Of a stretch of 64,000 nucleotides of DNA, positions 53,871 through 62,900 are shown piece by piece (position 1 is the stretch's first letter; each line of letters begins with the position of its first letter). Made by a program: the position numbers and the translations under genes. Origin of the DNA: Candidatus Bathyarchaeum tardum (GTDB lineage: Archaea; Thermoproteota; Bathyarchaeia; Bathyarchaeales; Bathyarchaeaceae); the NCBI GenBank assembly GCA_029762755.1, contig JARVGH010000003.1:1-64000 (forward strand), read 5' to 3'. The notes beneath the pieces were generated by a model, which worked only from the letters and a program-made list of their open reading frames with translations, had not been told where the DNA came from and did no database searches.

Positions 53871-55217
53871 TTAATTTTCAGAAAATATTGCTGAATTTCC
53901 TCGTTCAGTTATAACCTTGACAACATAGTTTTCTGGGGGTAATTCAACATCAAAACTAACATAATTTTTGGTTGCGCCCGAATTTAAGAAAACATCTATG
54001 TCATAACGTTGATGAGTTGTTGAGTTTGATACCCACAACGAAACCAAACGCACAGTTAAAGAGCCCTGGTTTTTGAATGTAAACTGAGTTCCAGTAGTTT
54101 TCACGTTTATTCCCAGAAAATCTATGTCAATACTTGTCTGGTCGATGTCACCACCTTCATCTAAAAGCTTGACATTAATTGTGCCATCAACATCAACATA
54201 ATCTTGCCAAACATCAGTGAAATTCACGGTGTAGTAATCCCATCCGGTTGTTGGGGCGTGACCAGCAGTAACGTTGAATCCATTGTTACTGTAGGTGGAT
54301 GATGACCAGTTATAGGCTTGAAGGTACCATTTTTCTCCCGCATCACTAGCCCGGTAAATCAATTGTAACTCAATTGTTTGAATGTGGTTCATTTGATAAT
54401 CGGACAAGTCGACAAAAAAGTCTCCAGTAATATCAAAGGCGTATGTAGCAGTAGTTGATCTTTTTTTTATTGTTACTTCATCAACACATGCTATTTCGTT
54501 AGTCCCAACAGTTTTAGCCCACCACCGAATCTGGAAGTTTGAAACAAAATATTGACTGTCTGTAACTGTTTGGCTGTAATGGTGCCAACCATTTGCAGAT
54601 TCTAACAGATTAAGGTCTTGGATAGTATCCCATGTGCTTCCGTCATAATACTGAAGAATAAAATCATCATTGTCAAGACGATGGTCATACCACCAGAACT
54701 CTACATATATTATTTCAGCATCTGAACAATTCAAGATAGGTGAATACAGATATCCTGACTGTCCTCCACCACTTGAGAAGCCATCAAATTGTGCAGAATA
54801 TGTTCCATCATGTTGGTATTCATTTTTTTTGTTCCAGTTACCAGTTGCACTCCAACCAGCTGGTGGCCATTCAGCTTCAAAAGATTCGTTATTGATAAGA
54901 GTTACATTGTTTGTATCCAAACCTTCAGTGAAGCTTGCAAAGCTACCATCAATGGATGCTGTAGCAGTGTACGTTCCACTTGTTTTGGTTCCGGTATTAA
55001 CTGTGTATTCGCTTTGTGCGGTAAGCCATAAAGCGGTTGTAGAAGATTTAGTGTTAACTATGGCTACGTTTTCTTTCATTTTTTCCCAGTCAGCTTGGGT
55101 CATTTCGTAGTCCCATAAGACAATGTCAGAAACTATGGCCAACATAATCACTAGGCTGAGGGCAACAACTATGATGTTGCTTACGCCCCGGCGGTCGTTT
55201 CTAAGGCGACGAAACAT
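53871..55217 (-). CDS. large pilin-like adhesin with class III signal peptide
   Basis: 448 residues. FRRLRNDRRGVSNIIVVALSLVIMLAIV is a class III (type IV pilin) signal with cleavage expected before GVS. Then come beta-rich domains: residues about 110-265 resemble a choice-of-anchor J/MAM-like jelly roll (NNESFEAEWPPAGWSATGNW, YSAQFDG, WWYDHRLDN), a further beta sandwich to 380, and a last strand-rich part. Probably a tip adhesin. ATG 55217 overlaps the upstream pilin gene by 17 bases. Confidence 0.8.
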   Translation of the reverse strand: MFRRLRNDRRGVSNIIVVALSLVIMLAIVSDIVLWDYEMTQADWEKMKENVAIVNTKSSTTALWLTAQSEYTVNTGTKTSGTYTATASIDGSFASFTEGLDTNNVTLINNESFEAEWPPAGWSATGNWNKKNEYQHDGTYSAQFDGFSSGGGQSGYLYSPILNCSDAEIIYVEFWWYDHRLDNDDFILQYYDGSTWDTIQDLNLLESANGWHHYSQTVTDSQYFVSNFQIRWWAKTVGTNEIACVDEVTIKKRSTTATYAFDITGDFFVDLSDYQMNHIQTIELQLIYRASDAGEKWYLQAYNWSSSTYSNNGFNVTAGHAPTTGWDYYTVNFTDVWQDYVDVDGTINVKLLDEGGDIDQTSIDIDFLGINVKTTGTQFTFKNQGSLTVRLVSLWVSNSTTHQRYDIDVFLNSGATKNYVSFDVELPPENYVVKVITERGNSAIFSEN

Positions 55218-55602
55218 AGTAATCCGCAACTTGTGTTCCTCTCCCGGTTACAACTTTAATTTCATATTCAGTTTCTGGACTCCAACTGTAACTAACATGT
55301 AACCAACCATGTTTGCCCTCTTCCAAGTCCAAAGGTGAAAAATCTTGGCGTATCTGGTTAACGTAAACGGCATCAACATCAATTTTAATCCGTCCAATGT
55401 TACGAACATAAACAGAAATTTGGTCTGAATTAAACCAAACATCTTCAACAATGACTCTTTCACTCATGTTGTTGTGCAGACCATCAGTGATGATATATGT
55501 TGCGCTAACAGCGATGGACATACCCGCCACTGCAATTACAGTCAATAAAAGACTGCTCAGCACGGGGCTTACCCCTTTTTTGTTTCGCAACACTTTTCGC
55601 AC
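55201..55602 (-). CDS. archaeal type IV pilin
   Basis: 133 residues. RKVLRNKKGVSPVLSSLLLT is the KKGVSP class III signal peptide of archaeal pilins, cleaved by the PibD/EppA-type prepilin peptidase (not in this window), followed by the hydrophobic assembly helix and a beta-rich head (DUF1628-like). Thirteen bases behind the TadC-like gene. Confidence 0.88.
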   Translation of the reverse strand: MRKVLRNKKGVSPVLSSLLLTVIAVAGMSIAVSATYIITDGLHNNMSERVIVEDVWFNSDQISVYVRNIGRIKIDVDAVYVNQIRQDFSPLDLEEGKHGWLHVSYSWSPETEYEIKVVTGRGTQVADYYVSSP

Positions 55603-55614
55603 TTATGTTCTCTC

Positions 55615-56430
55615 CTACACTACCAATTTGAATGCCAAATATCCAAAGACTAGCAAAATGACGCTATGTTTTAGACCACCGCCAACTGTTCCTTCCCCCA
55701 TTTTTCCTGCGACTAAACCGCCAAAGAAGGCTTGAATTGAACTCATATGAAAGAAGATACGTTTTGCTTCGTTTGCAGGCATCATTTCGAACTGGCTGAG
55801 TTTAAAATCAGCTATGTCAACAAAGAACGATTTTAGAAGTATAATAATTGTGAACAAGAAAACAAAGAAAGCAACATAAATAATTGCAAGATAGGGTCTA
55901 GTTTGGGTTTTGCGTTCTTCATCAAAGGTTAAAGTTGTTTGCACAAAACTTTCTAATGGTTCAAAAATTTTTTCAACTTGTCCACCTGAATGTTGTGATT
56001 CAATAATCAACGGAATTGTTTGACGCATAAGAGCAGTATCAACACGTTTACCTAACGACTTCAAAGCGTCTTCAAACGAAACTCCCCAGCTCATTTGGGT
56101 AACCATTTTTTCTAGTTCTTTACTCATTGCACCGTAGTTTCTTTTAGAAGTATCTTCTACTGCTTGGGGCAAGGTCATTCCAGATTTTTGTGCTTGTACT
56201 ATGCTCCGAAACAGGTCGGGAAGATGTTTATCTATAGACCTTTTCCATCGGTGATCAACATAATCAAGAACCGAAGCGGGAAAAACTGTAATCACTACTG
56301 CCAAAAGCAAATATTCATCGAAAAGAGGTGTATCCCAAAGCAAAAGCACTGCTACGGCACACACAATAACCCCTAAGGTGCCGGAGACGATCCACGCAAT
56401 TTTCTTTTCATGATTTTCGATTTTTGGCAT
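55615..56430 (-). CDS. type IV pilus membrane platform protein (TadC/GspF-like), second copy
   Basis: 271 residues. Two N-terminal and two to three C-terminal membrane helices around a cytoplasmic GspF domain (RSIVQAQKSGMTLPQAVEDTSKR, SGGQVEKIFEPLESFV). Anchors the ATPase below the pilus. Two bases after the other platform gene. Confidence 0.85.
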   Translation of the reverse strand: MPKIENHEKKIAWIVSGTLGVIVCAVAVLLLWDTPLFDEYLLLAVVITVFPASVLDYVDHRWKRSIDKHLPDLFRSIVQAQKSGMTLPQAVEDTSKRNYGAMSKELEKMVTQMSWGVSFEDALKSLGKRVDTALMRQTIPLIIESQHSGGQVEKIFEPLESFVQTTLTFDEERKTQTRPYLAIIYVAFFVFLFTIIILLKSFFVDIADFKLSQFEMMPANEAKRIFFHMSSIQAFFGGLVAGKMGEGTVGGGLKHSVILLVFGYLAFKLVV

Positions 56431-56432
56431 AT

Positions 56433-57437
56433 CTATCGCTTCGGTGAAACCATATCTATTATTACTAAAAATACCACAGAACCAATTGGTAATCCAATAT
56501 AGGTAAGAAGCTGCAAGACAAGTCGTGAATCTAATGAACCAAGAATGCCCCCACCTAACATTGCCATAACCGACAACATAACTACAAAGATGAGGGAGCC
56601 TGCAACCATCAAGGTAACATAAAATTCTGCCAAGACTGCAAGGTTATCCGAGAAACGTTTCAGTGAAATTTGTTTTAGTTTCATGTACTGTTCTGAGCGA
56701 TTTCGGAGATATTTTACTAAACTTCCCCCAGAGTGAACTACAGAAATGAATCCTTCAATTAGTTCTTTGAATTTTTCTGACGGTGTCCGTGTGGAAGTAT
56801 TTTCTAAGGATGAAATAATGTCAAATCCTAGAAGTTCTACATCCCGAACAACATTTTTTGCCGTGTTAGAAACAGATAACGAATTATCAACTTGCGCCAA
56901 AGAATGCCAAATAGAATCGGCAGGCACACCTGCTCCTGCCAAGATTGACATGTAACCTGCTGTGAATGCAAGGTCGTCTTCTAGGTCTCGTTTTAGACTG
57001 TCTGCGCGGTAACTAGGATACGTGTAAAAAATGACTGTTGTTAATGCCCCGCCAAGAAGGCTCAAGCCAACTCCAAACAAAATTGACAAAAACATAGAGA
57101 GTTTAACTACAAAAAACAAAACAGTGGGAACAACCAGAATTATTGAAGTAAAAACCAACAAACTAACTAAAATTACGGTGCTAACGTATGCCTTGAAGTT
57201 TGTTTTCATTCCTGACTTTTTTAAACTAGAGTCAAGATCAGCAAATAACGGAAGAGCCTTTTTCACTTTTTCTCCAATTAGCTGATAAGCAAAAACATAT
57301 GGCTTAGATTTCCCAAGATGAACACCATCAGATAACTTGGAAACTTTACTGTTGTCCCCAGACTTTTTTCCCCTGAAAGCACTATTAATGCGCAAGTAAG
57401 CTCGTTTGAGCCACTTTCTTAGTTTTTGTGCACTCAC
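56433..57437 (-). CDS. type IV pilus membrane platform protein (FlaJ/TadB-like), first copy
   Basis: 334 residues. Basic cytoplasmic start, membrane helices near 78-130, a GspF domain (FTAGYMSILAGAGVPADSIW, VVHSGGSLVKYLRNRSEQY) and further helices at the end. Start overlaps the ATPase stop (four bases). Confidence 0.85.
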   Translation of the reverse strand: MSAQKLRKWLKRAYLRINSAFRGKKSGDNSKVSKLSDGVHLGKSKPYVFAYQLIGEKVKKALPLFADLDSSLKKSGMKTNFKAYVSTVILVSLLVFTSIILVVPTVLFFVVKLSMFLSILFGVGLSLLGGALTTVIFYTYPSYRADSLKRDLEDDLAFTAGYMSILAGAGVPADSIWHSLAQVDNSLSVSNTAKNVVRDVELLGFDIISSLENTSTRTPSEKFKELIEGFISVVHSGGSLVKYLRNRSEQYMKLKQISLKRFSDNLAVLAEFYVTLMVAGSLIFVVMLSVMAMLGGGILGSLDSRLVLQLLTYIGLPIGSVVFLVIIDMVSPKR

Positions 57438-58951
57438 GATTTTTCCATCCTAGCTCTGCGGAAAACCCGTATAGGATCAGCGTAATAGTCTTGGATAACT
57501 GAAACTACGTCTGTGTAATTGCGGATACCTTGGTTCACCATCCAGTCCAGAACGGTTTTTCGGTGAAAAAGTTCATCTTGAAGTTCTTTTTCATTAAGAC
57601 CCTTCTGTTTCATTTTTTCGTCCAATAGATAACTATGACCCGAATAGACGAACCGGTCAAATCTGGCATCCCATCGGTAGACTTCGTGAGTTAGCAATTC
57701 TTTTGTTTTAGGGTCTAAACCAATAATTTCCGTTACTGAACGGGTTCTTCGAACTGGTTTACCTTTAACTTCTGTTCGCAGCTGAACAGGTATCGCATTT
57801 ATCATGGTTAAAAGAGGTCGTGGAATGTTCATTGGCTCTGATTCCAAACGGTGAATAACAGAAGTTGCAGACTCGCCATGAATTGTTCCCATACCCAAGT
57901 GACCAGTCGCCATTGCTTGGAAAAGAGTATACGCTTCTTGACCTCGAACTTCACCAACAATCAGGTAGTCTGGTCGTTGCCTTACTGCTGCCTTCAACAA
58001 ATCAAACAAAGTAACGTCTCCAGCGGCTTCATTCGCGTGACCAAAACCTGTTCGAGCAACAGAAGGAATCCAGTTTTCATGGGGTAAATTCAATTCAGCA
58101 GTGTCCTCTACGCTTACTAATTTCAGTCCAGGTTTGATGAACATTGAAAAACAGTTAAGAATCGTAGTTTTTCCGGAAGCAACGCCTCCAGCTACCAGAA
58201 AAGATGCTCTGTTTTCAATTGCAAACCAAAAATATGCCCCCATTTCTGCTGAAATTGTACCAAGGGCAATTAAATCTGTAATTGTCAAGGGGTCCAATCG
58301 GAAACGGCGGATCGTAAATGTTGAACCTCGTCGCGTGATTTCGTTTCCGTAGGTCATTTGAATTCGACTACCATCAGGCAACGACGCATCAAGAATTGGT
58401 GTTGCTAAAGAGATATTCTTTTTTGAAAGATACGCCAGCCTTACAATAAAGGAATTAAGTTCTAAACTATCTTTGAAACTAACATTTGTTGAAAGGGATT
58501 CATAGTCACGGTGCCAAACATAGAGAGGTATGCCAACTCCGTCTGCTGAAATGTCTTCTATAAGAGGGTCTTTCATCAGGGCATCAATTTTTCCATAACC
58601 CAAAAAATCCCGTATTATGTAATAAGCGAGTTTGTCGATGGAACCCTCTACGATTTTTATTCGATAATCCTTGATTATTTCAGGAATTTTGGATTTCAGA
58701 TAATCTTCTGCTTTTTTTCTAGTCTCGATTTCTTTGAGGTTAATGTCGATTTCTTCAATGAGTATTGTTTTGATTTCTTTTAGTAACTCTTCCTCTTCTT
58801 TGAGCAAGGTGGGCTCAATCAGTTCATATTTCAATTTTTGATTGTTTGATTCGGTAACTATAGCTGCATAGACGTAGGGCTCATTTATTGGGTACACCTC
58901 ACGGAAAACTGAGGCTTTTCGTCTAGGAGTGAATTTTGAATCCGTTTTCAT
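57434..58951 (-). CDS. type II/IV secretion-pilus assembly ATPase (TadA/VirB11/FlaI family)
   Basis: 505 residues. N-terminal domain, then Walker A LVAGGVASGKTTILN, Asp box VSVEDTAELNLPHENW, Walker B LIVGEVRGQEAYTLFQAM and His box TGHLGMGTIHGES, all intact. Drives pilin assembly. First gene of the operon ATPase-platform-platform-pilin-adhesin. No FlaH/FlaX-type archaellum genes follow, so it is a pilus rather than an archaellum. Confidence 0.93.
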   Translation of the reverse strand: MKTDSKFTPRRKASVFREVYPINEPYVYAAIVTESNNQKLKYELIEPTLLKEEEELLKEIKTILIEEIDINLKEIETRKKAEDYLKSKIPEIIKDYRIKIVEGSIDKLAYYIIRDFLGYGKIDALMKDPLIEDISADGVGIPLYVWHRDYESLSTNVSFKDSLELNSFIVRLAYLSKKNISLATPILDASLPDGSRIQMTYGNEITRRGSTFTIRRFRLDPLTITDLIALGTISAEMGAYFWFAIENRASFLVAGGVASGKTTILNCFSMFIKPGLKLVSVEDTAELNLPHENWIPSVARTGFGHANEAAGDVTLFDLLKAAVRQRPDYLIVGEVRGQEAYTLFQAMATGHLGMGTIHGESATSVIHRLESEPMNIPRPLLTMINAIPVQLRTEVKGKPVRRTRSVTEIIGLDPKTKELLTHEVYRWDARFDRFVYSGHSYLLDEKMKQKGLNEKELQDELFHRKTVLDWMVNQGIRNYTDVVSVIQDYYADPIRVFRRARMEKS

Positions 58952-59018
58952 CCGATCTCACATTTAATCGATTCTTGTTAGCCCTAGCTAATTGATTGGT
59001 TTTGGTTTTTCAAGTATT

Positions 59019-59035
59019 GCCTAAAAAAATAGGGC
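59019..59035 (-). terminator. T-tract terminator after infB
   Basis: Minus strand GCCCTATTTTTTTAGGC: a short inverted repeat around seven T, about 65 bases after the infB stop. It would also work poorly as a plus-strand element; no plus-strand gene ends here. Confidence 0.4.
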
Positions 59036-59097
59036 TTCTTAAGACTTAATAAAACATGTGTATTTAAAATCACTTTACAAAATTAACAAGCAAGAAA

Positions 59098-60876
59098 TCA
59101 AACACCCCAAAAGGGCGATTCACGGCGCATAAGTTCCGTATATTCTACCAAAGCTTCAAGTTCATCAGGAGACAATCGGTCTTCAAACTTGGTCCGCAAC
59201 ATTTTAGCATGCTTTTCAGGTAAACGCACAAAGAAAATTTCACCTTCATGAATATGGCGACCAACAATCGTTTTATTTAACGAAACTGCAACCTGAGAAC
59301 CAACCTTTGCTTCAGAGGCAGCTTTGCCTTTATCCTGAATTTGTGAAATTTCTCCTATATTTTTTCCGTCTTCTTTAACAAGGATTTGTTTTGGTTTTAC
59401 TGTTCCTGCTAGAACCTCAACACCCACAACTGCTGGTTTTGCTTTCCGAAAAACATAACCTGGAAGAAACCTGACTTTGACAGGCTTAATTAACCGGTTG
59501 AATTCTTCGTCAAGGCGAGCCTCATCTTCTTGTTTTAGCCAGTCAGTGTATTCGTCAATCAAACTGTAAATGGTTTTTTCGTTAAAAATGGGTATATCAC
59601 GGTTTCTTGCTTCTTCTTCAGCGTCAGGTAAAACTTTAACATTAAAAGCCAAAATCGCTCCATAGAGAGGCTCACGTTCTTTGACTACTGCCGCTTTGGT
59701 AACATCCCGTTTAGAAACATCGCCAACATCAGCTAATTTTATTGGGACCCCACTGTTTTTTAGGCTCTCGGCAATTGCTTCAAGAGAACCCAAAGCATCA
59801 GTTTTCAGAATAATTCCATCTAAATCAGTATCAATTTTGATTTGTTCAACTTCATCAGTAACAAGCTGAACAAACTCGTCAAGACGATCTTCAGACGGAA
59901 CAGTATAGACCGGTGCACCTGCTAAGGTGTCTTCAAGATCTGGAGCCGCAATTTTCACTCCCGCAGCTGCAGAAACACAATCAACAGAAGTAAACTTGTC
60001 TCGAGGATCCCGAATTTCATCTAAGGGTTTGGGCAAGAAAACCGCCCGAATGTTAGTCACAATCGGTTTTTCTTTAGCACCCACAACAATAAGATCACCT
60101 TTTTGCAGAATTCCATCATAAATAATCACGTTTGCTGTTATGCCTAGCCCGGGCTCTTCTTTTACTTCCAGAACGGTTCCTTTGGCTGGACCTTCTGTTG
60201 TTTTTAGCCTATGCTGCAGATAATGCTGGGTTAAACCGATTAGAACGGCTAACAGTTCTGGAATTCCTTCTCCTGTTGTTGCACTTGTAGGAACAATGGC
60301 GATTGTTTTGGAGAAATCTTTTACGTTGTCGAATTTGTCGGTTCGGAATCCAAGACGAGAAAAGGTTCCCATAAGGCGATACAAGTTTTCATCCAAAGCT
60401 TGTTGAACGTAAGGGTCTTGGCTTTTATATGACGCTGTGAAACTTTGTCCTTCTTTAGGTTTCCATCCCGGAACCCTGTCAAGTTTGTTTGCTGCAACAA
60501 GAAAGGGAGTTTTTTTTTCTTTCAAAATTTCGATGCACTCATAAGTTTGGGCTTCAAACCCTTTCAAAACGTCAACGACAAGAATTGCAATGTCAGCTAC
60601 TGCGCCGCCTCTTTTTCTTAAGTTAACAAAAGCTTCGTGACCTGGAGTGTCTACGACAAGTAACCCCGGAAGCTGAACATCTTTTTGCATTCCTTTAAAC
60701 AAAGGTCCGCAGATTTTAGCCAAAGTTTCAACGGGAAAATAGCTTGCCCCAATGTGCTGGGTTATTCCGCCTACTTCGCGGGCTTGGACACTGCTTTTTC
60801 TGATTTTGTCTAGCAGTTTGGTTTTTCCAGCGTCTATATGACCTAATACAGAAACAATTGGTTGACGTATTGGCAA
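59098..60876 (-). CDS. infB: translation initiation factor aIF5B (IF-2 family)
   Basis: 592 residues, GTPase that joins the subunits and places initiator tRNA. G1 GHIDAGKT (12-19), switch GGITQHIGA, G3 DTPGHEAF (about 76-83), G4 NKLD (about 130). The C-terminal domain IV ends with ESPFWGV. G1 has Ala where many archaea have His, as also varied in eIF5B. Last gene of L7Ae-S28e-L24e-adk-infB. Confidence 0.96.
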   Translation of the reverse strand: MPIRQPIVSVLGHIDAGKTKLLDKIRKSSVQAREVGGITQHIGASYFPVETLAKICGPLFKGMQKDVQLPGLLVVDTPGHEAFVNLRKRGGAVADIAILVVDVLKGFEAQTYECIEILKEKKTPFLVAANKLDRVPGWKPKEGQSFTASYKSQDPYVQQALDENLYRLMGTFSRLGFRTDKFDNVKDFSKTIAIVPTSATTGEGIPELLAVLIGLTQHYLQHRLKTTEGPAKGTVLEVKEEPGLGITANVIIYDGILQKGDLIVVGAKEKPIVTNIRAVFLPKPLDEIRDPRDKFTSVDCVSAAAGVKIAAPDLEDTLAGAPVYTVPSEDRLDEFVQLVTDEVEQIKIDTDLDGIILKTDALGSLEAIAESLKNSGVPIKLADVGDVSKRDVTKAAVVKEREPLYGAILAFNVKVLPDAEEEARNRDIPIFNEKTIYSLIDEYTDWLKQEDEARLDEEFNRLIKPVKVRFLPGYVFRKAKPAVVGVEVLAGTVKPKQILVKEDGKNIGEISQIQDKGKAASEAKVGSQVAVSLNKTIVGRHIHEGEIFFVRLPEKHAKMLRTKFEDRLSPDELEALVEYTELMRRESPFWGV

Positions 60877-60961
60877 CAGCTTTTCCTCAATATTATTTTC
60901 AATAAACGGCGGCTATTTAGCTTATACTTTAAAAAAAGAAAAAGCTGAACTAGATTTGAAC

Positions 60962-61612
60962 CTAGTTTAATTTGTCAATGGCAATGTAACATTGAAAAAG
61001 TATCTTTTCAACTTCATCAATGTTGTAGTTGGCGTCAATGTCAGCTACCAAACCTTTGTTCCGCAAATAATCGGTAACTGGTTTGGTTTTTTCGTGATAA
61101 ACTGCTAACCGGTTTTTTATGACTTCAGGTTTTTCGTCCGACCTTTGAATAAGTTCTCCACTGCAACCATCACAGACACCTTCAACTTTTGGAAGTATAT
61201 TTTTTACATGATATGTTGAACCACATTTGTTGCATGTTCGTCGTCCGCTGATTCGTTCCATTATTACTTCGTCAGGAGCAACAAAATTCAACGCCAAATC
61301 GAGTTTTTTGAAACTAGGCATTGCTTCTGCCTGGGGAACTGTTCGGGGATATCCATCTAGAATGAATCCGTTTTTGCAGTCATCTTCGTCGAGTCGGTTT
61401 TTTACTAGTTCGTTGACTATTTCGTCGGGAACAAGTTCACCACTGGAAACGATGCTTTTTATTCGCAATCCTAGAGGTGTTTCGTTTTTTATGGCATTAC
61501 GGAAAAGGTCACCAACAGAAATAGTTGGGATGATATATTTTTTTGCAAGATATTTTGCGTATGTTCCTTTGCCTACTCCAGGCGGGCCAAGGACAACAAG
61601 ATTCATGGTCAA
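60962..61612 (-). CDS. adk: adenylate kinase with zinc LID
   Basis: 216 residues, long bacterial-type Adk. P-loop LGPPGVGKGTYAKYLA, DGYPRTVPQAEAM, and a LID with CNKCGSTYH and CDGCSGE, a four-Cys zinc site. Start: GGAGG lies eight bases before TTG 61612, the best fit; ATG 61606 is 14 away, and another ATG nearby is out of frame. It stands where most archaea have nucleoside diphosphate kinase (ndk). Confidence 0.93.
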   Translation of the reverse strand: MTMNLVVLGPPGVGKGTYAKYLAKKYIIPTISVGDLFRNAIKNETPLGLRIKSIVSSGELVPDEIVNELVKNRLDEDDCKNGFILDGYPRTVPQAEAMPSFKKLDLALNFVAPDEVIMERISGRRTCNKCGSTYHVKNILPKVEGVCDGCSGELIQRSDEKPEVIKNRLAVYHEKTKPVTDYLRNKGLVADIDANYNIDEVEKILFQCYIAIDKLN

Positions 61613-61658
61613 TCATTTAACCTCCGAAGTATGACAAAAAATAGAGAAAAATAAGGAA

Positions 61659-61856
61659 TTAAGCTCTTCCTTTCTCTTCCTTTCCGAAGTATTTTGTCCA
61701 CTTGACTTTTCGTGAGTCACGCTTTAAGTTGATAGAACTTTTTCGGCACTTGTTAGAACAGAACTGTAATGTTGTTCCGTCGTTTCGGACGTACATCATG
61801 CCTGTGCCTGGCGGAAATTCATGCCCGCAAAATGAACAAATTTTGGACTTTGGCAC
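61659..61856 (-). CDS. rpl24e: 50S ribosomal protein eL24 (L24e)
   Basis: 65 residues; [17 protein letters not shown] and [12 protein letters not shown] give the four zinc Cys. GTG start with AGGTG seven bases upstream. Confidence 0.95.
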   Translation of the reverse strand: MPKSKICSFCGHEFPPGTGMMYVRNDGTTLQFCSNKCRKSSINLKRDSRKVKWTKYFGKEEKGRA

Positions 61857-61868
61857 GTTAATTCACCT

Positions 61869-62090
61869 TTATCTTCTGAGCCGTTTTGCTTCCCGTTCAG
61901 TGTCTCGCAAAACAAGAATGTCGTTTGCACGAACTGGACCTTTCACGTTTCTTGTTATGATTCGTCCTTTGTCTTGTCCTTCAAGAACACGAACTCGAAC
62001 CTGAGTAATTTCGCCAGTAGTCCCTGTTCTTCCAACTACTTGGATGACTTCTGCGGGAACTAGCTCATCAGATTCTTCTCGTTTGCTCAT
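61869..62090 (-). CDS. rps28e: 30S ribosomal protein eS28
   Basis: 73 residues; [27 protein letters not shown] and [13 protein letters not shown], ending in basic RLRR. ATGA overlap with L7Ae. Confidence 0.96.
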   Translation of the reverse strand: MSKREESDELVPAEVIQVVGRTGTTGEITQVRVRVLEGQDKGRIITRNVKGPVRANDILVLRDTEREAKRLRR

Positions 62091-62470
62091 TCAGAGCCCT
62101 TCTGTTTAAGTTCCTCAAGTCTGCTTGAAATTTCCTTCACCAAAGCGACAGCCTCACCAACATTGGCGATTGCTGCTGCAGCTGAAGAAACTTCGATTCC
62201 GGAGGAAACTCCAAGTTTTTCTCTACTGGGTACGAACACGTAAGGAATTTTACGTTCTTCACAGAGAAGTGGAAGATGTGCCACAACTTCCGGTGGGTCA
62301 ACATCGTTTGCAATAACTACAAGTTTTGCTTGACCTCTTTCTACGGATTTTGTTGTTTCGTTAGTACCAATTCTAACTAATCCTGTTCGGCTGGCTATTT
62401 GCAGGGCTTCATAGGCTGCATCTGCCACAGCTTCAGGAACCTCAAATTTTGCATAAAATGGTTTTGACAT
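62087..62470 (-). CDS. rpl7ae: 50S ribosomal protein L7Ae
   Basis: 127 residues; [29 protein letters not shown] is diagnostic. Binds kink-turns in rRNA, C/D and H/ACA guide RNAs and RNase P. ATG 62470 has GGTG six bases upstream; GTG 62479 overlaps the SD. Confidence 0.96.
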   Translation of the reverse strand: MSKPFYAKFEVPEAVADAAYEALQIASRTGLVRIGTNETTKSVERGQAKLVVIANDVDPPEVVAHLPLLCEERKIPYVFVPSREKLGVSSGIEVSSAAAAIANVGEAVALVKEISSRLEELKQKGSE

Positions 62471-62900
62471 ATGCCTCACCCTTAGTTTTTCAAGTGCAGA
62501 GTTTATCGATAACAGGCTTTATCAATGTTTCTACCTGAACTGCCTAGGAAATAAACATTTAGATTTAGAATTTTAGATTTTTGATTGCCATTTTGTTAGA
62601 AAAAACAACATAGAAAAGCCAAGTGCCCTCATCGGGTTTGTACCACGCCACCCTGATAATTCAAATTTTGGTTATCTCACGTTGAGATGATACATAAACG
62701 GGATTTACGCATGCAGATCAAGCTCACGATGAGAGCAAAAAACGGATAGGCCGAGTTACAGTAATAAGTCTTATGAATCCACAACCAAGCTTCAACTAAT
62801 GGTGAGGACAAAACAGCCTCACAAACATATCGTTATAACATTTGAAATACTATTATTTCATACATTTACTTTTTAATTTACAAATTTGGGGTTTCAGAAT
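62471..62900. other. 430-base gap: L7Ae promoter region plus hairpin-rich segment
   Basis: The part next to L7Ae (62500-62560) is AT-rich with TTATCGATAA and TATA-like TTGATAAAG for L7Ae. The rest is the hairpin-rich segment listed next, and an AT-rich run before the gene at 62901. Confidence 0.45.
62590..62840. ncRNA. candidate structured RNA gene, strand unsure
   Basis: Richer in G and C than other gaps and full of short stems: CCC/GGG in 62626-62636, ATCTCA-CGT-TGAGAT (62674-62688), CTCA-CGA-TGAG (62723-62733), ATAAG-T-CTTAT (62764-62774), GTGAGG/CCTCAC (62802-62807/62817-62822). Two stems share the CTCA-CGW-TGAG form. On the minus strand it ends in CTTTTCTATGTTGTTTTTTC, terminator-like. 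No tRNA, SRP or RNase P signature was found. Confidence 0.35.

Noticed and set aside
57434-58951. Archaellum motor ATPase (FlaI)
   Set aside because: No FlaH, FlaX, FlaG/F or archaellin genes follow; two platform proteins and pilin-type signals fit an adhesion pilus better.
59098-60876. Abnormal G1 motif of aIF5B (GHIDAGKT)
   Set aside because: The position before GKT varies (His, Thr, Ser) among aIF5B/eIF5B; Ala is likely tolerated.
62600-62720. Possible tRNA suggested by AATTCAAATT and nearby stems
   Set aside because: No acceptor stem, anticodon arm or conserved D-arm bases could be fitted on either strand.
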